Assembly: GCF_038502225.1 (NCBI RefSeq) | Contig: NC_091311.1 | Span: 33,979,296 to 34,043,295, forward strand | Direction: 5' to 3' | Length of the DNA: 64,000 nucleotides | Source: Cherax quadricarinatus | Lineage: Eukaryota > Arthropoda > Malacostraca > Decapoda > Parastacidae | Part shown: positions 22,295 through 32,866 of the stretch, piece after piece | How positions within the stretch are numbered: position 1 is the first letter of the stretch | Layout: every line of letters starts with the position of its first letter | Translations under genes and position numbers: made by a program | The notes under the pieces: model-generated | Told to the model about the DNA's origin: nothing | What the model saw: only the letters and a program-made list of their open reading frames with translations | The model's database searches: none

Positions 22295-23397
22295 GAAGTT
22301 TACCTGGAGTTTACCTGGAGAGAGTTTCGGGGGTCAACGCCCCCGCGGCCCAGTCTGTGACCAGGCCTCCTGGTGGATCAGCCCCTGATCAACCAGGCTG
22401 TTGCTGCTGGCTGCACGCAAACCAACGTACGAGCCACAGCCCGGCTGATCAGGAACTGACTTTAGGTACTTGTCCAGTGCCAGCTTGAAGACTGCCAGGG
22501 GTCTGTTGGTAATCCCCCTTATGTGTGCTGGGAGGCAGTTGAACAGTCTCGGGCCCCTGACACTTATTGTATGGTCTCTTAACGTGCTAGTGACACCCCT
22601 GCTTTTCATTGGGGGGATGTTGCATCGTCTGCCAAGTCTTTTGCTTTCGTAGTGAGTGATTTTCGTGTGCAAGTTTGGTACTAGTCCCTCTAGGATTTTC
22701 CAGGTGTATATAATCATGTATCTCTCCCTCCTGCGTTCCAGGGAATACAGGTTCAGAAACCTCAAGCGCTCCCAGTAATTGAGGTGTTTTATCTCCGTTA
22801 TGCGCGCCGTGAAAGTTCTCTGTACATTTTCTAGGTCGGCAACTTCACCTGCCTTGAAAGGTGCTGTTAGAGTGCAGCAATATTCCAGCCTAGATAGAAC
22901 AAGTGACCTGAAGAGTGTCATCATGGGCTTGGCCTCCCTAGTTTTGAAGGTTCTCATTATCCATCCTGTCATTTTTCTAGCAGATGCGATTGATACAATG
23001 TTATGGTCCTTGAAGGTGAGATCCTCTGACATAATCACTCCCAGGTCTTTGACGTTGGTGTTTCGCTCTATTTTGTGGCCAGAATTTGTTTTGTACTCTG
23101 ATGAAGATTTAATTTCCTCATGTTTACCATATCTGAGTAATTGAAATTTCTCATCGTTGAACTTCATACTATTTTCCGCAGCCCACTGAAAGATTTGGTT
23201 GATGTCCGCCTGGAGCCTTGCAGTGTCTGCAATGGAAGACACTGTCATGCAGATTCGGGTGTCATCTGCAAAGGAAGACACGGTGCTGTGGCTGACATCC
23301 TTGTCTATGTCGGATATGAGGATGAGAAACAAGATGGGAGCTAGTACTGTGCCTTGTGGAACAGAGCTTTTCACCGTAGCTGCCTCGGACTTTACTC
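22295..23397 (-). mobile_element. Family B LINE copy B2 nested in family C, 5'-truncated
   Basis: The minus-strand frame 23374-22334 (346 codons, no stop) begins at the RT palm motif (SSVPQGTVLAPILFLILISD), includes FADDTRICM and ends QTGPRGR. The 3' end carries two tail units (GTTTACCTGGAGTTTACCTG on the + strand). Family C flanks it on both sides (CCTACTGAA / ACTAATAACTAAATC), so it is a secondary insertion. The RT fingers and endonuclease are missing. Confidence 0.92.
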
Positions 23398-25060
23398 ACT
23401 AATAACTAAATCATTAAAAAACAAGGTAGAAGACCTAAATGAATTGCCAACAACCATGTATAAAAAAGCAGCTCATGTGCTGCCCTCCATTACTGCAACA
23501 CTATTTAACACATATGATGAATCTTCTAAATTCCCATCCATACTCAAGACAGCAAGGGTCACCCCAGTCCACAAAGGAGGCGATCCTGCAGAACTAAATA
23601 ACTACAGACCAATATCTAACTTGCCTTTGCTCTCAGAAATCTTCGAAAAAATAATACATAAACAAATCTACTCCTATCCCATAACATACTGAACCCCAGC
23701 CAATTTAGGTTTAGGCCAAAAAGAAGCACGAATGATACAATTATTCGGATGCTCGAATTACTATGTACAGCAATTGACAATAATGAATATCCTCTGGGGC
23801 TCCTCTTAGATCTACGGAAAGGATTTCATACAGTCGACCACAATATCTTGCACCTAAAACTAGAACATTACAGGGTCAGAGGACACTCGCTCAACTACCT
23901 AAAATCTTATCTTAGTGGTAGACACGAGTATGTGTACACAAATGGCGTGACCTCCAATACTCAGCCTGTAGTTGTTGGAGTGCCACAGGAAAGTGTCCTA
24001 AGTTCTCTACTCTTTCTTATTTACATCAATGAGCTCCCAAGTGCATCGCGACTCCTTAAAATAGTTCAATTCGCGGATGACACCACTTATGTCTTCTCCC
24101 ACTCAAACCCGGCTATAGTACTTAGTAACACTGTAAACAGCGAGCTACATATAATATCAAACTGGATGACTACCAACAAACTTGCTCTTAATATAAACAA
24201 AACCTACTTCACGCTTTTTGGAAACAGCATCAAATATCCAGCTAAACATATCAATAAATGGTTCACCCATTACAAGACATACTGAGGGCAAATTTCTAGG
24301 TCTCCACCGTAACTGTAATATTAAATTTCAGACCCACATCCAGCATATAACTAAGAAAGTTTCCAAAACAGTAGGTATCCTTTCCAAGATACGATACTAT
24401 GTACCCCAAAGGGTCCTCCTTACCTTATATCACTCTCTAATATACCCTTACCTCACCTATGGTATTTGTGCTTGGAGATCTACCACGGCCAATCACCTCA
24501 AACTTTTAATAACCCAATAAAAAACGGCTCACACCTTGCAAAAATGCAATGCACAGAGGGCCCGAAGATCTGGAACTCTTTGCCAGAAACAGCAAGAGGT
24601 CCCCTGCCCACAAATCAGTTTAGGACCATACTCAAAAATCATCTCATCTCTCAATAACAACCCTTCCTACACCATGCTAAACCCCAACCAAATTCATAGC
24701 AACTCCCCCAAATACTTTATTATCCCTTAACTGTTAAGCCATTATTACAAACTTATAAATGTATGTTTGTATCACTAATTGTAGTACCTCATATTAATAA
24801 TAGAGTAAATGAACTTAATTACGAACTTAAAAATGTATGATTGATTGTATCATAAATTGTACTACCTCATATTAATAATAGAGTGAAATATTGACTATCT
24901 GCATTCAACCACTTCACCTGTCTAGACTTAAGTAGTCTATAAGTATTAGGTTAAGTCCGCCCGAAATGCCTCGGCATGATAGTGGCTTTCTTTGCTCCAG
25001 TCATATTGTGGTATGTAAACACACATTGTAACCTTAGCAAAGAAATAAATCTTTATTTTA
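23398..25060 (+). mobile_element. Family C LINE, right part (RT and 3' UTR), broken
   Basis: Encodes RT in pieces: VHKGGDPAELNNYRPISNLP, then after a frameshift LLDLRKGFHTVDHNIL, VGVPQESVLSSLLFLIYINE, QFADDTTYVFS, VSKTVGILSKIRYYVPQ and the C-terminal EGPKIWNSLP. The usual Gly in the PQG motif is Glu here (PQES), so the enzyme would be defective. The 3' UTR contains GCCCGAAATGCCTCGGCATG and ends in AATAAATCTTTATTTTATTATT. Confidence 0.85.
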
Positions 25061-25069
25061 TTATTATTT

Positions 25070-25268
25070 ATCTAGCAGTAAAATAGGTACTTGGGTGTTA
25101 GTCGACTGGTGGGGGTCGCATTGCAGGGGCAAAATTGATCTAATTTACCCGACATGCTCTGCATAACAAAGGAACTTTCTATATAGTAGTATATCATTGA
25201 TGTCAGGTATGCCTGTATACCTTGTACGTGTACTTGTAGAAATAAAGATTATTACTATTATTATTACA
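25070..25268 (+). mobile_element. SINE 3' portion
   Basis: Shares TAGGTACTTGGGTGTTAGTCGACTG with the tail of SINE copy 1 and continues to AGAAATAAAGATTATTACT and ATT repeats, a typical SINE/LINE-style end. The tRNA-like head is missing. Confidence 0.65.
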
Positions 25269-25605
25269 TTAATTTTTCTCAGAGAACATTTTACTTCTTA
25301 TCACTGCATTTTACTTTCAATTAAAATCTATTCATTGTACCAGTTTGCCATTTATTTCTCGTATATTTTCTTTTTTTTCTAGATTAATTTTTCTTGGGGA
25401 AACTATAAATTTTTACTCCAAGTAATGCAACATGCATATCTGTTTTGTCTTCTTCATACGACTGTCACAGGAACTTAATGCAAGCAAGTGATGTACAGAC
25501 TGTTGTTGAGCTGAAGCTGAGCTATGTTTGCAGGTTTTTGCTCGTCATATGTTTAAACCTTTTTCTATAATGGGATTTTCAGGTTTCTTTTACATTTTTT
25601 CTTCT
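25269..25605. other. No feature recognised
   Basis: T-rich unique-looking sequence without a supported gene or repeat family. Confidence 0.5.
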
Positions 25606-25930
25606 TATTCGCCGGTATTCTCCCGGCCCGGGTCTTTTCCAAGTAGTGGTGACCCGGCTTTGGCTCCCTATCTGGGGAGTATCTCGAGACCTAAGTCTTT
25701 TTGACAATGATTATTATTATTATTAAAGATTAGCCGGTATTCTCCCGGCCCGGGCCTTTTCCAAGTGGTGGCCCAGCCTTGGCTCCCTCTTTAGGGAGTG
25801 TCTGAGACCTAAGTCTCCCATGGGAGGAGGCACAAGTACCTCCTCGTCTTTGGGACCAACTGTCCCCAGGCCTAGCCACAAGCTAGGCCTCTCTGGTCTG
25901 CCATCCCCGCCCCAAGGGGGCAAATGGGAA
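25606..25930. repeat. Direct repeat pair, GCCGGTATTCTCCCGG units
   Basis: Two copies (25609-25705 and 25731-25825) share GCCGGTATTCTCCCGGCCCG, CTTTTCCAAGT, TTGGCTCCCT and GAGACCTAAGTCT. They are separated by an ATT tract. Unidentified dispersed repeat. Confidence 0.75.
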
Positions 25931-25959
25931 TGACAGTCTTATGAAGTGTGAATTGCTCA

Positions 25960-26353
25960 TTACACTATAATTTGTTCATGATTGTAGCCATGTATAAACG
26001 TAAGTAACCATTCTTACAGTATTCATTACCTTTGTAACTTGTGAGTTCATTACCTTGTACCTAGTTCAGCCATCCAAACTTTGGGGCCCAGTCCCTGGAT
26101 CCATTACGTACCTCTGTAATCTGTAAATACCTTTGTAACTTGTCATGATTGTGACTAGACCTACCCGGAGTTCATTACCTTTGTAATTTGTGAGTTCATT
26201 ACCTTTGTAAATTGTGAATTCATTACCTCTGTAACTTGCTCAGCTATCAAAACTTTGAAGTCCAGTCCCTGGACCAATTATGTACCTCTGTAATCTTTTG
26301 ACTACCGCCCACAGGATGGGTATGGGGTGCATAATAAACATATTAAACTAACT
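25960..26353 (+). repeat. Dispersed repeat P, longest copy in sense orientation
   Basis: Runs from TTTGTTCATGATTGTA, through repeated TTCATTACCTTTGTAA(C/T)TTG blocks, GGCCCAGTCCCTGGA and TTGACTACCGCCCACAGG, to GCATAATAAACATATT and AACTAACT. The inner blocks recur irregularly and are amplified in the 26842-27280 copy. Confidence 0.8.
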
Positions 26354-26562
26354 TATGAGCTAAAGGCTCGGGCTCAGGTACCTGCCCTACCCTAGAAGGG
26401 TTAGGCATGGTGTCGATGTTGACAATGACACGAGTTAGTGCTATAGTTCAAAGGGTATTTTTTTTTCTTCTTATTTTGTTTTACGTATATGTACAATGTA
26501 CGGTTTTTCCATTTGCTTGCCAGTTCATTTTCTTCTAAGTATCTTCAAAATCCAGAGAAGTT

Positions 26563-26680
26563 AGTTTAATGTTTATTATGCACCCCAAACCCATCCTGTG
26601 GGCGGTAGTCCCAAGATTACAGAGGAACATACTCTGGTTCGAGGGACTGGGCGGCAAAGTTTTGATAGCTTAACTAGAGA
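26563..26680 (-). repeat. Dispersed repeat P, fragment
   Basis: The + strand reads TTTATTATGCACCCCAAACC, GGGCGGTAGTCCCAAGATTA and AAAGTTTTGATAGCTTAACT, equivalent to the other minus-oriented copies. Confidence 0.8.
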
Positions 26681-26704
26681 GAATATTAGTTTTGAACATT
26701 CCTT

Positions 26705-26840
26705 CAAAGTCCAGGGTGACTCGGTTGGCAACGTATTCGCCTCACACACTGAGCGTCCGTGGTTCAATCCCCGACATGGGTGGAAATGTTGGACATGTTT
26801 CCTTATACCTGTTCTCCCTGTTTACCTACCAGCAAATAGA
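26705..26840 (+). mobile_element. tRNA-derived SINE, copy 3, truncated by repeat P
   Basis: A box GACTCGGTTGGCAACG, anticodon-arm-like TCACACACTGAGCGTC, B box GTGGTTCAATCCCCG, then TGGGTGGAAATGTTGGACAT and TTACCTACCAGCAAATAGA, where repeat P starts. This is the best preserved polymerase III box pair of the three copies. Confidence 0.78.
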
Positions 26841-26841
26841 T

Positions 26842-27280
26842 AGTTTAGTTTAATATGTTTATTATGCACCCCATACCCATCCTGTGGGCGGTAGTCAAAA
26901 GATTACAGAGGTACATAATTGGTCCAGGGACTGGACTCCAAAATTTTGATAACTGAGCAAGTTACAGAGGTAATGAACTCACAATTTACAAAGGTAATGA
27001 ACTCACAATTTACAAAGGTAATGAACTCACAATTTACAAAGGTAATGAACTCACAATTTACAAAGGTAATGAACTCCAGGTAGGTCTAGTCACAATCATG
27101 ACAAATTACAAAGGTATTTACAGATTACAGAGGTACGTAATGGGTCAAGGGACTGGGCCCCCAAAGTTTTGATAGCTGAACTAGGTACAAAGGTAATAAA
27201 CTCACAAGTTACAAAGGTAATGAATCCTGTAAGAATGGTTACTTACGTTTATACATGGGTACAATCATGAACAAATTATA
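26842..27280 (-). repeat. Dispersed repeat P with internal 24-bp minisatellite
   Basis: A full-length minus-oriented copy. At 26964-27075 a 24-bp unit (AATGAACTCACAATTTAC plus AAAGGT) is repeated 4-5 times. The far end (CAATCATGAACAAATTATA) matches the start of the 25960 copy, so the two form a ~400-bp inverted pair. Confidence 0.82.
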
Positions 27281-27290
27281 TACCCAAGGA

Positions 27291-27345
27291 TGGCGAAACG
27301 TCTACAGTAAAGATACCCAGATGTTGCACATGTGTAATTTTCATC
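27291..27345 (+). ncRNA. Hammerhead-like motif, 3' part
   Basis: GGATGGCGAAACGTCTACAG followed by TAAAGATACCCAGATGTTGC, near identical to the minus-strand motif at 36330-36385 but lacking its 5' box. Confidence 0.35.
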
Positions 27346-27351
27346 TTGTCC

Positions 27352-27907
27352 GTATTACCTGGAGAGGGTTTCGGGGGTCAACGCTCCCGCGGCCCGGTCT
27401 GAGACCAGGCTTCATGGTGGATCAGGGTCTGATCAACCAGGCTGTTACTGCTGGTCGCACGCAAGCTGACGTACGAACCACAGCCCGGTTAGTCAGGTAC
27501 TGACTTTAGATGCCTGTCCAGTGCCTTCTTGAAGACAGCCAGGGGTCTATTGGTAATCCCCCTTATGTATGCTGGGAGGCAATTGAACAGTCTTGGGCCC
27601 CGGACACTTATTGTGTTGTCTCTCAGTGTTTGTCGTGGCACCCCTGCTTTTCATCGGGGGAATGTTGCATCTCCTGCCGAGTCTTTTGTTTTCATATGTA
27701 CAATTTCTAGGTAAGCAATTTCACCTGCCTTGAAAGGTTTTGTTAGTGTGCAGCAATATTCCAGCCTAGATAGAATAAGCGACCTGAAGAGTGTCATCAT
27801 GAGCTTGGCATCCCTAGTTCTGAAGGTTCTCATTATCCATCCTGTCATTGTATCAATCGCATCTGCTAGAAAAATGTTGTGGTATTTGAAAGGGAGATTC
27901 TCTGACA
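27352..27907 (-). mobile_element. Family B LINE copy B3, diverged 3' end
   Basis: Carries the B terminal block (GGTTTCGGGGGTCAACGC, CTGATCAACCAGGCTGTTAC) and the RT C-terminus in broken frames (LILSRLEYCCTL, KMTGWIMRTF equivalents). An internal deletion near 27695 removes about 110 bp of coding sequence relative to B5. It is joined directly to a MITE at 27908. Confidence 0.85.
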
Positions 27908-28208
27908 TACGTTTAAAGATATTTTTTTTTCATTTATGTTAATGTTAAAATTAATAATTGTGTACCAAAAGAATCTTTGAAAACTTACCAAACCTTATTA
28001 TAACAAGTGCTATTTAATTTATCATAATCCAGCTAAATATGTTTGTTTACAATAATTTAGTAACATACAAACACAATGAAATATATTTTTTTCGTTAGGT
28101 TCAGAATGATTTTTGAGAAAATATTGCATACGCAAATTTTCGCTTGCCTTATTCGGCAAGAAGAGCGTTGATATTTAAGCCAAAATAGCAAGTTTTACCT
28201 ATTCGGCA

Positions 28209-28211
<3 letters not shown>
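27908..28211 (-). mobile_element. MITE G copy 1, truncated
   Basis: On the minus strand it begins at the (TA)n array with CGTGCCGAATAGGTAAAACTT and follows the G consensus (ATTCTGAACCTAACGAAAAA) for about 300 bp. The far ~80 bp and its terminal repeat are missing where it meets B3. Confidence 0.75.

Positions 28212-28300
<89 letters not shown>
28212..28300. repeat. (TA)n between two inverted MITE G copies
   Basis: About 44 TA units lying exactly between the inner ends of G1 and G2. Confidence 0.95.
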
Positions 28301-28301
<1 letters not shown>

Positions 28302-28689
28302 GTCGTGCCAAATAGGCAGAACTTGTGATCTTGGGTTAAATAGCAACGCTCATCTTGCCATATAGGACAAGTGAAAATTTATGTATGCAATAATTTCTCC
28401 AAAATCATTCTGAACCTAATGAAAAAAATATATTTCACTCTGTTTCTTTAGTATTAAATTATTGTAAACAAATCTAAAATATATTTAGTTGGGTTAGGCT
28501 AAAATAAATTGTTCTTGTTACAATGAGGTTAGGTAAGTTTTCTAAGACTCTTTTGGTGCAAAATTATAAATTTTTACATCAACATTAATGAAAAAAATAT
28601 ATCTTTAAACGTATAAGAGAAAATTTCAGAAAGGGCTTAATTTTAAATGAGTTCTTGCTAGTTGACCAGTTTTACGTATTCGGCACGAC
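28302..28689 (+). mobile_element. MITE G copy 2, complete
   Basis: About 388 bp with inverted ends GTCGTGCCAAATAGG and CGTATTCGGCACGAC, no coding capacity, flanked on both sides by TA repeats. This fits a Tc1/mariner-type non-autonomous element with TA target preference. The transposase source is not in the window. Confidence 0.8.
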
Positions 28690-28706
28690 ATATATATATT
28701 ATATAT

Positions 28707-28776
<70 letters not shown>
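28690..28776. repeat. (TA)n microsatellite beside MITE G2
   Basis: TA units with short TATAC/TACAT interruptions. Confidence 0.95.
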
Positions 28777-28780
<4 letters not shown>

Positions 28781-29112
28781 TTTCCAGTCGTGTGCACCGA
28801 GGAACAAAAAACTGGGGTTATGGAATACTGGGATACCTTTCTCGGATCACGCAGTGACCGAAATACATTTAGTTTACTGTAGAGTCAGCTCATCCTTCTG
28901 ATCATCGTCAATATTTCACAGGCTAAGACTATCAGATGTGCGACTGTGATACTATAATAGAAAATGTCCTCTTTGTCTGACACTTTGAGCTTTTCCTCGG
29001 CGAGTCTCCAAGTTATGATGAAAATGATTCTGTATTGCGATACATGATGCAAACAACCACGGGGTGAGTTGAATGATAGTTCTAGGCCTTTTGTGGTGCA
29101 ATCACATCATCA
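28777..29112. other. No gene recognised
   Basis: Unique-looking sequence. 29035-29110 (GGGGTGAGTTGAATGATA, CACATCATCAG) resembles part of 36120-36200 in the opposite orientation, so it may belong to a further dispersed repeat. Confidence 0.5.
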
Positions 29113-29345
29113 GTTAGTTTAATATCTTTATTATGCATCCCATACCCATCCTGTGGGCGGTAGTCAAAAGATTACAAAGGTACATAATGGGTCCAGGGAC
29201 TGGACCCCAAAGTTATGATAGCTGAACTAGTTACAAAGGTAATGAATCAGCCTCACTCCTATACATGGTTACAGTCATGAACAAATTACAAAGTAATGAG
29301 CCACTGACACGTCCACACCTGGTCACAATTGTAATGAGTTATAAA
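29113..29345 (-). repeat. Dispersed repeat P, copy with short middle
   Basis: The + strand carries ATCTTTATTATGCATCCCAT, GGGCGGTAGTCAAAAGATTA and GGGTCCAGGGACTGGACCCC, then ATACATGGTTACAGTCATGA as at the far end of the full P copies. Confidence 0.8.
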
Positions 29346-29376
29346 TACAAATATTAAGTGGGTCATACACCCACAC

Positions 29377-29492
29377 GAGCGCGCGCGCGCGCGCACACAC
29401 ACACAAGGGCGCACGCACAGACATGCACACGAGCGTACAAATATATGCATACACACAAGTACTCACACACCCCCCCACACACACACACACGC

Positions 29493-29538
<46 letters not shown>

Positions 29539-29577
29539 CACACACACACACACTCACACACACACACATGGTAATGC
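29377..29577. repeat. (CA)n/(CG)n microsatellite
   Basis: Alternating GC then CA dinucleotides with interruptions. It abuts the 3' end of the RNase H LINE. Confidence 0.95.
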
Positions 29578-29578
29578 A

Positions 29579-30450
29579 TTATTTACAGCTAGCAAAGTCA
29601 GGGTATTTCTCCTGAATGGTCTGTAATATACCAATGTGGATAAAATACTTTGCCATTTCTTGAACATTTCTGAGTGAGTTGTTTCTAAATTCATTAATCT
29701 GATCACACTCCAGTACATAATGACGCAAGGTGTGACAATAGTCCATCTGGCAAAGTTTGCATTTCGTTTGGTCTACATCTGGTGGTGGTGATTTAACCTG
29801 CCATAGACACTTGTAACCCAGGCAGAACCAGGCAGTAGTGACATCCAAGAGCCTGCTTATCTTGTTGGATGCACAATAGATATGTGGCTGCTCCTGCATG
29901 ATGGAATGATGATAGATGGACTGACTTGTGTCAATCTCCCTAAGTCTTAAGTCAATAAAGTTCAATTGAAGTTCTTTTCGTATTATTGTTCTCAAACTGC
30001 TAAGTGACAACCCAATATTGTGATCTACCCCCTCTTTGAAAGCATAGAGCTTAGCCAATTTATCAGTTCTATCATGCATCTGAAGACCAATGTGAGATGG
30101 AATCCACAGCATGTGCACTCTTGACTCCACTGTCCACAATCTTACCATACCTATGTCAGGCTTCTGACACAAGCATGCCACAATTTATACTTAATGAATT
30201 GAGAGCATTTATGGATGACAGAGAATCAGTTACAATTCAAGTGTCAACCTTAAATACATGGATGCAATTGAGCGCAAGGAGTATGGCAAACAGTTCTGTT
30301 TGAAGGGTAGAGGCCCAGTTATTGATGCGTGCTCCAATTTCTTTATGAGAGCCATCACTCTGTATGACAGCAGCACTACCAGCTGCACCAGTGGACTGGT
30401 GAACACAACCATCAACGTAAATAATTTGTGTAAGTGTTCTGTGTGACTAA
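29579..30450 (-). pseudogene. RNase H domain and C-terminal CCHC-like region of the same LINE
   Basis: In successive frames: YVDGCVHQSTGAAGSAAV (first catalytic Asp), LQTELFAILLALN (Glu), VTDSLSSINAL (Asp), then VHMLWIPSHIGLQMHDRTDK, the classical RNase H fourth block. After it comes a C-x2-C...H-x4-C cluster (CKLCQMDYCHTLRHYVLEC). A TGA stop after VFKVDT and a frameshift near 30180 break it. The domain would remove the RNA template strand during cDNA synthesis. Confidence 0.82.
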
Positions 30451-30592
30451 GTTATCAATACAGCTTAAGGCATCATGTTTGGCTTCAAGACGAAGCTTTG
30501 GTTGTGATTTATGAAGAGTTTTTGGGGGAAATGGAGGAATGGTAGTTTGGAATGGGGTAATATCCCATGGAGCAGGGAAATGTCTCTGTTGC

Positions 30593-31381
30593 CTAACTTG
30601 ACAGATCATGTAGCTGGTTCATGCATAGGTCGGTTCCATTTTTTTCGATCCATCTGGAAGGATGTTCACCTGTGCTGAGGAAAGTTTGGAGGGCTTCTGT
30701 GCAGGGGTTTGAATGGGCTAACCTAAGCATATTGACCCCAATGAGGATATTTCTTTCAGTAACACGATCTCTAATGCTTGGAATATTAAGTTCTTTCCGC
30801 ATATTTAAAATTTTGGCAGTACGAGGGCATCCTAGGATGATCCTCATTGCTTCGTTTTGCAGTTTTTCCAGCCCTCCAAGCTTCCAGTCAGACACGAGTG
30901 CAAGTAGTGACGCCGCATAATCAACCAATGATCTAATATAAGCAAGATACATCATTTTCACAATTTTAACATTAGCTCCATACCTGGGATGAAAACCTGC
31001 CACAACTCTAAGTGCTCCCAGCCTTTCTTTGTATTGGCGACGAAGTCTCATTACAACAGGTCCAAGTAGTGGAACCTCAAAGCCTAGATGCCTGTATCTG
31101 CTTACATATTCTAGAAGAGACCCATCATGCAACTGGATCTGTCGAACTGTGCCTCTCTGCCGAGAAGGACGCCTGTTGAGTATCTTTGTTTTATCCCCTG
31201 AGATTATTAACCCCAGATCCTGACACAAGGCTAGTACACGATTAAGAATGTTTTGGGTGTTGGAGAATCCTGTGGTGTGAATCATTATATCAGCAAAACT
31301 AACCATATAATGATGGGGCTGGCTAGGCATAGCATTAAGTAAAGCATTAATCAGAATATTGAAAAGGGTGGGACTAAGCAC
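30593..31381 (-). pseudogene. RT palm and post-RT frame of the RNase H LINE
   Basis: 262 codons without a stop, starting at LSPTLFNILINALLN. The canonical YxDD/FADD box reads FADIMIH. Downstream come GDKTKILNRR (motif D/E region), a thumb, and the block YLAYIRSLVDYAASLLAL shared with the copy at 1-892. The apparent Met start lies inside the RT domain and is not a true initiation site, because the family frame extends upstream (GTPQGGV). Confidence 0.8.
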
Positions 31382-31514
31382 ACCTCCCTGTGGGGTTCCT
31401 AATTCAAAATCTTTAGTTACACTTTATGTCCTTGGAACAACACATACGACTTTCTGTTGGACAGGTAACCTTTAATCCACCGGAGAAGCCATCCTCCAAC
31501 ATCCATTCTGGTGA

Positions 31515-32866
31515 CCTAAGAAGCAAAATCACCACCCATCTAGAAACCTATCAGTTATACAACCCAGGGCAACATGGGTTTAGAACAGGTCGCTCCTGTC
31601 TGTCTCAACTATTGGATCACTACGACAAGGTCCTAGATGCACTAGAAGACAAAAAGAATGCAGATGTAATATATACAGACTTTGCAAAAGCCTTCGACAA
31701 GTGTGACCATGGCGTAATAGCGCACAAAATGCGTGCTAAAGGAATAACAGGAAAAGTCGGTCGATTGATCTATAATTTCCTCATTAACAGAACACAGAGA
31801 GTAGTCGTCAACAGAGTAAAGTCCGAGGCAGCTACGGTGAAAAGCTCTGTTCCACAAGGCACAGTACTCACTCCCATCTTGTTCCTCATCCTCATATCTG
31901 ACACACACAAGGATGTCAGCCACAGCACCGTGTCTTCCTTTGCAGATGACACCCGAATCTGCATGACAGTGTCTTCCATTGCAGACACTGCAAGGCTCCA
32001 GGCGGACATCAACCAAATCTTTCAGTGGGCTGCAGAAAACAATATGAAGTTCAACGATGAGAAATTTCAATTACTCAGATATGGTAAACACGAGGAAATT
32101 AAATCTTCATCAGAGTACAAAACAAATTCTGGCCACAAAATAGAGCGAAACACCAACGTCAAAGACCTGGGAGTGATCATGTCGGAGGATCTCACCTTCA
32201 AGGACCATAACATTGTATCAATCGCATCTGCTAGAAAAATGACAGGATGGATAATAAGAACCTTCAAAACTAGGGAGGCCAAGCCCATGATGACACTCTT
32301 CAGGTCACTTGTTCTATCTAGGCTGGAATATTGCTGCACACTAACAGCACCTTTCAAGGCAGGTGAAATTGCTGACCTAAAAAATGTACAGAGAACCTTC
32401 ACGGCGCACATAACGGAGATAAAACACCTCAATTACTGGGAGCGCTTGAGGTTCCTAAACCTGTATTCCCTGGAACGCAGGCGGGAGAGATACATGATTA
32501 TATACACCTGGAAAATCCTAGAGGGACTAGTACCGAACTTGCACACGAAAATCACTCACTACGAAAGCAAAAGACTTGGCAGACGATGCAATGAAAAGCA
32601 GGGGTGTCACTAGCACGTTAAGAGATCATACAATAAGTGTCAGGGGCCCGAGACTGTTCAACTGCCTCCCAGCACACATAAGGGGGATTACCAACAGACC
32701 CCTGGCAGTCTTCAAGCTGGCACTGGACAAGCACCTAAAGTCGGTTCCTGATCAGCCGGGCTGTGGCTCGTACGTTGGTTTGCGTGCAGCCAGCAGTAAC
32801 AGCCTGGTTGATCAGGCTCTGATCCACCAGAAGGCCTGGTCACAGACCGGGCCGCGGGGGCGTTGA
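31515..32866 (+). mobile_element. Family B LINE copy B4, 5'-truncated
   Basis: Begins in the RT fingers (LRSKITTHLETYQLYNPGQH) directly against the RNase H LINE. It contains the whole RT palm (IYTDFAKAFDKCDHGVIAHK, SSVPQGTVLTPILFLILISD, FADDTRICM), thumb and C-terminus. An ~11-nt deletion near 32590, just after GRRCN, puts the final ~90 codons in another frame (to 32866). The B 3' end is cut at GCGTTGACC, where the inverted copy B5 begins. Confidence 0.92.

Larger units (their letters stand above)
29577..31514 (-). mobile_element. Non-LTR retrotransposon with C-terminal RNase H (I/R1-like), copy 2
   Basis: The minus strand encodes, from its truncated 5' edge: RT (RWIKGYLSNRKSYV, then GTPQGGVLSPTLFNILIN, SFADIMIHTTG), thumb and post-RT region, an RNase H domain, and a C-terminal Cys/His cluster. 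The frame breaks near 31430, near 30600 and near 30200. The 3' end lies against a CA array. RNase H after the RT is a mark of the I, R1, LOA and Tad groups. The second Asp of the RT box is replaced (FADI instead of FADD), suggesting a dead enzyme. Confidence 0.85.

Noticed and set aside
22779..23402. Plus-strand frames of 67-121 codons across the family B RT
   Set aside because: Antisense shadows of the LINE coding strand, repeated identically in every B copy (also at 6604-7388 and 33354-34706).
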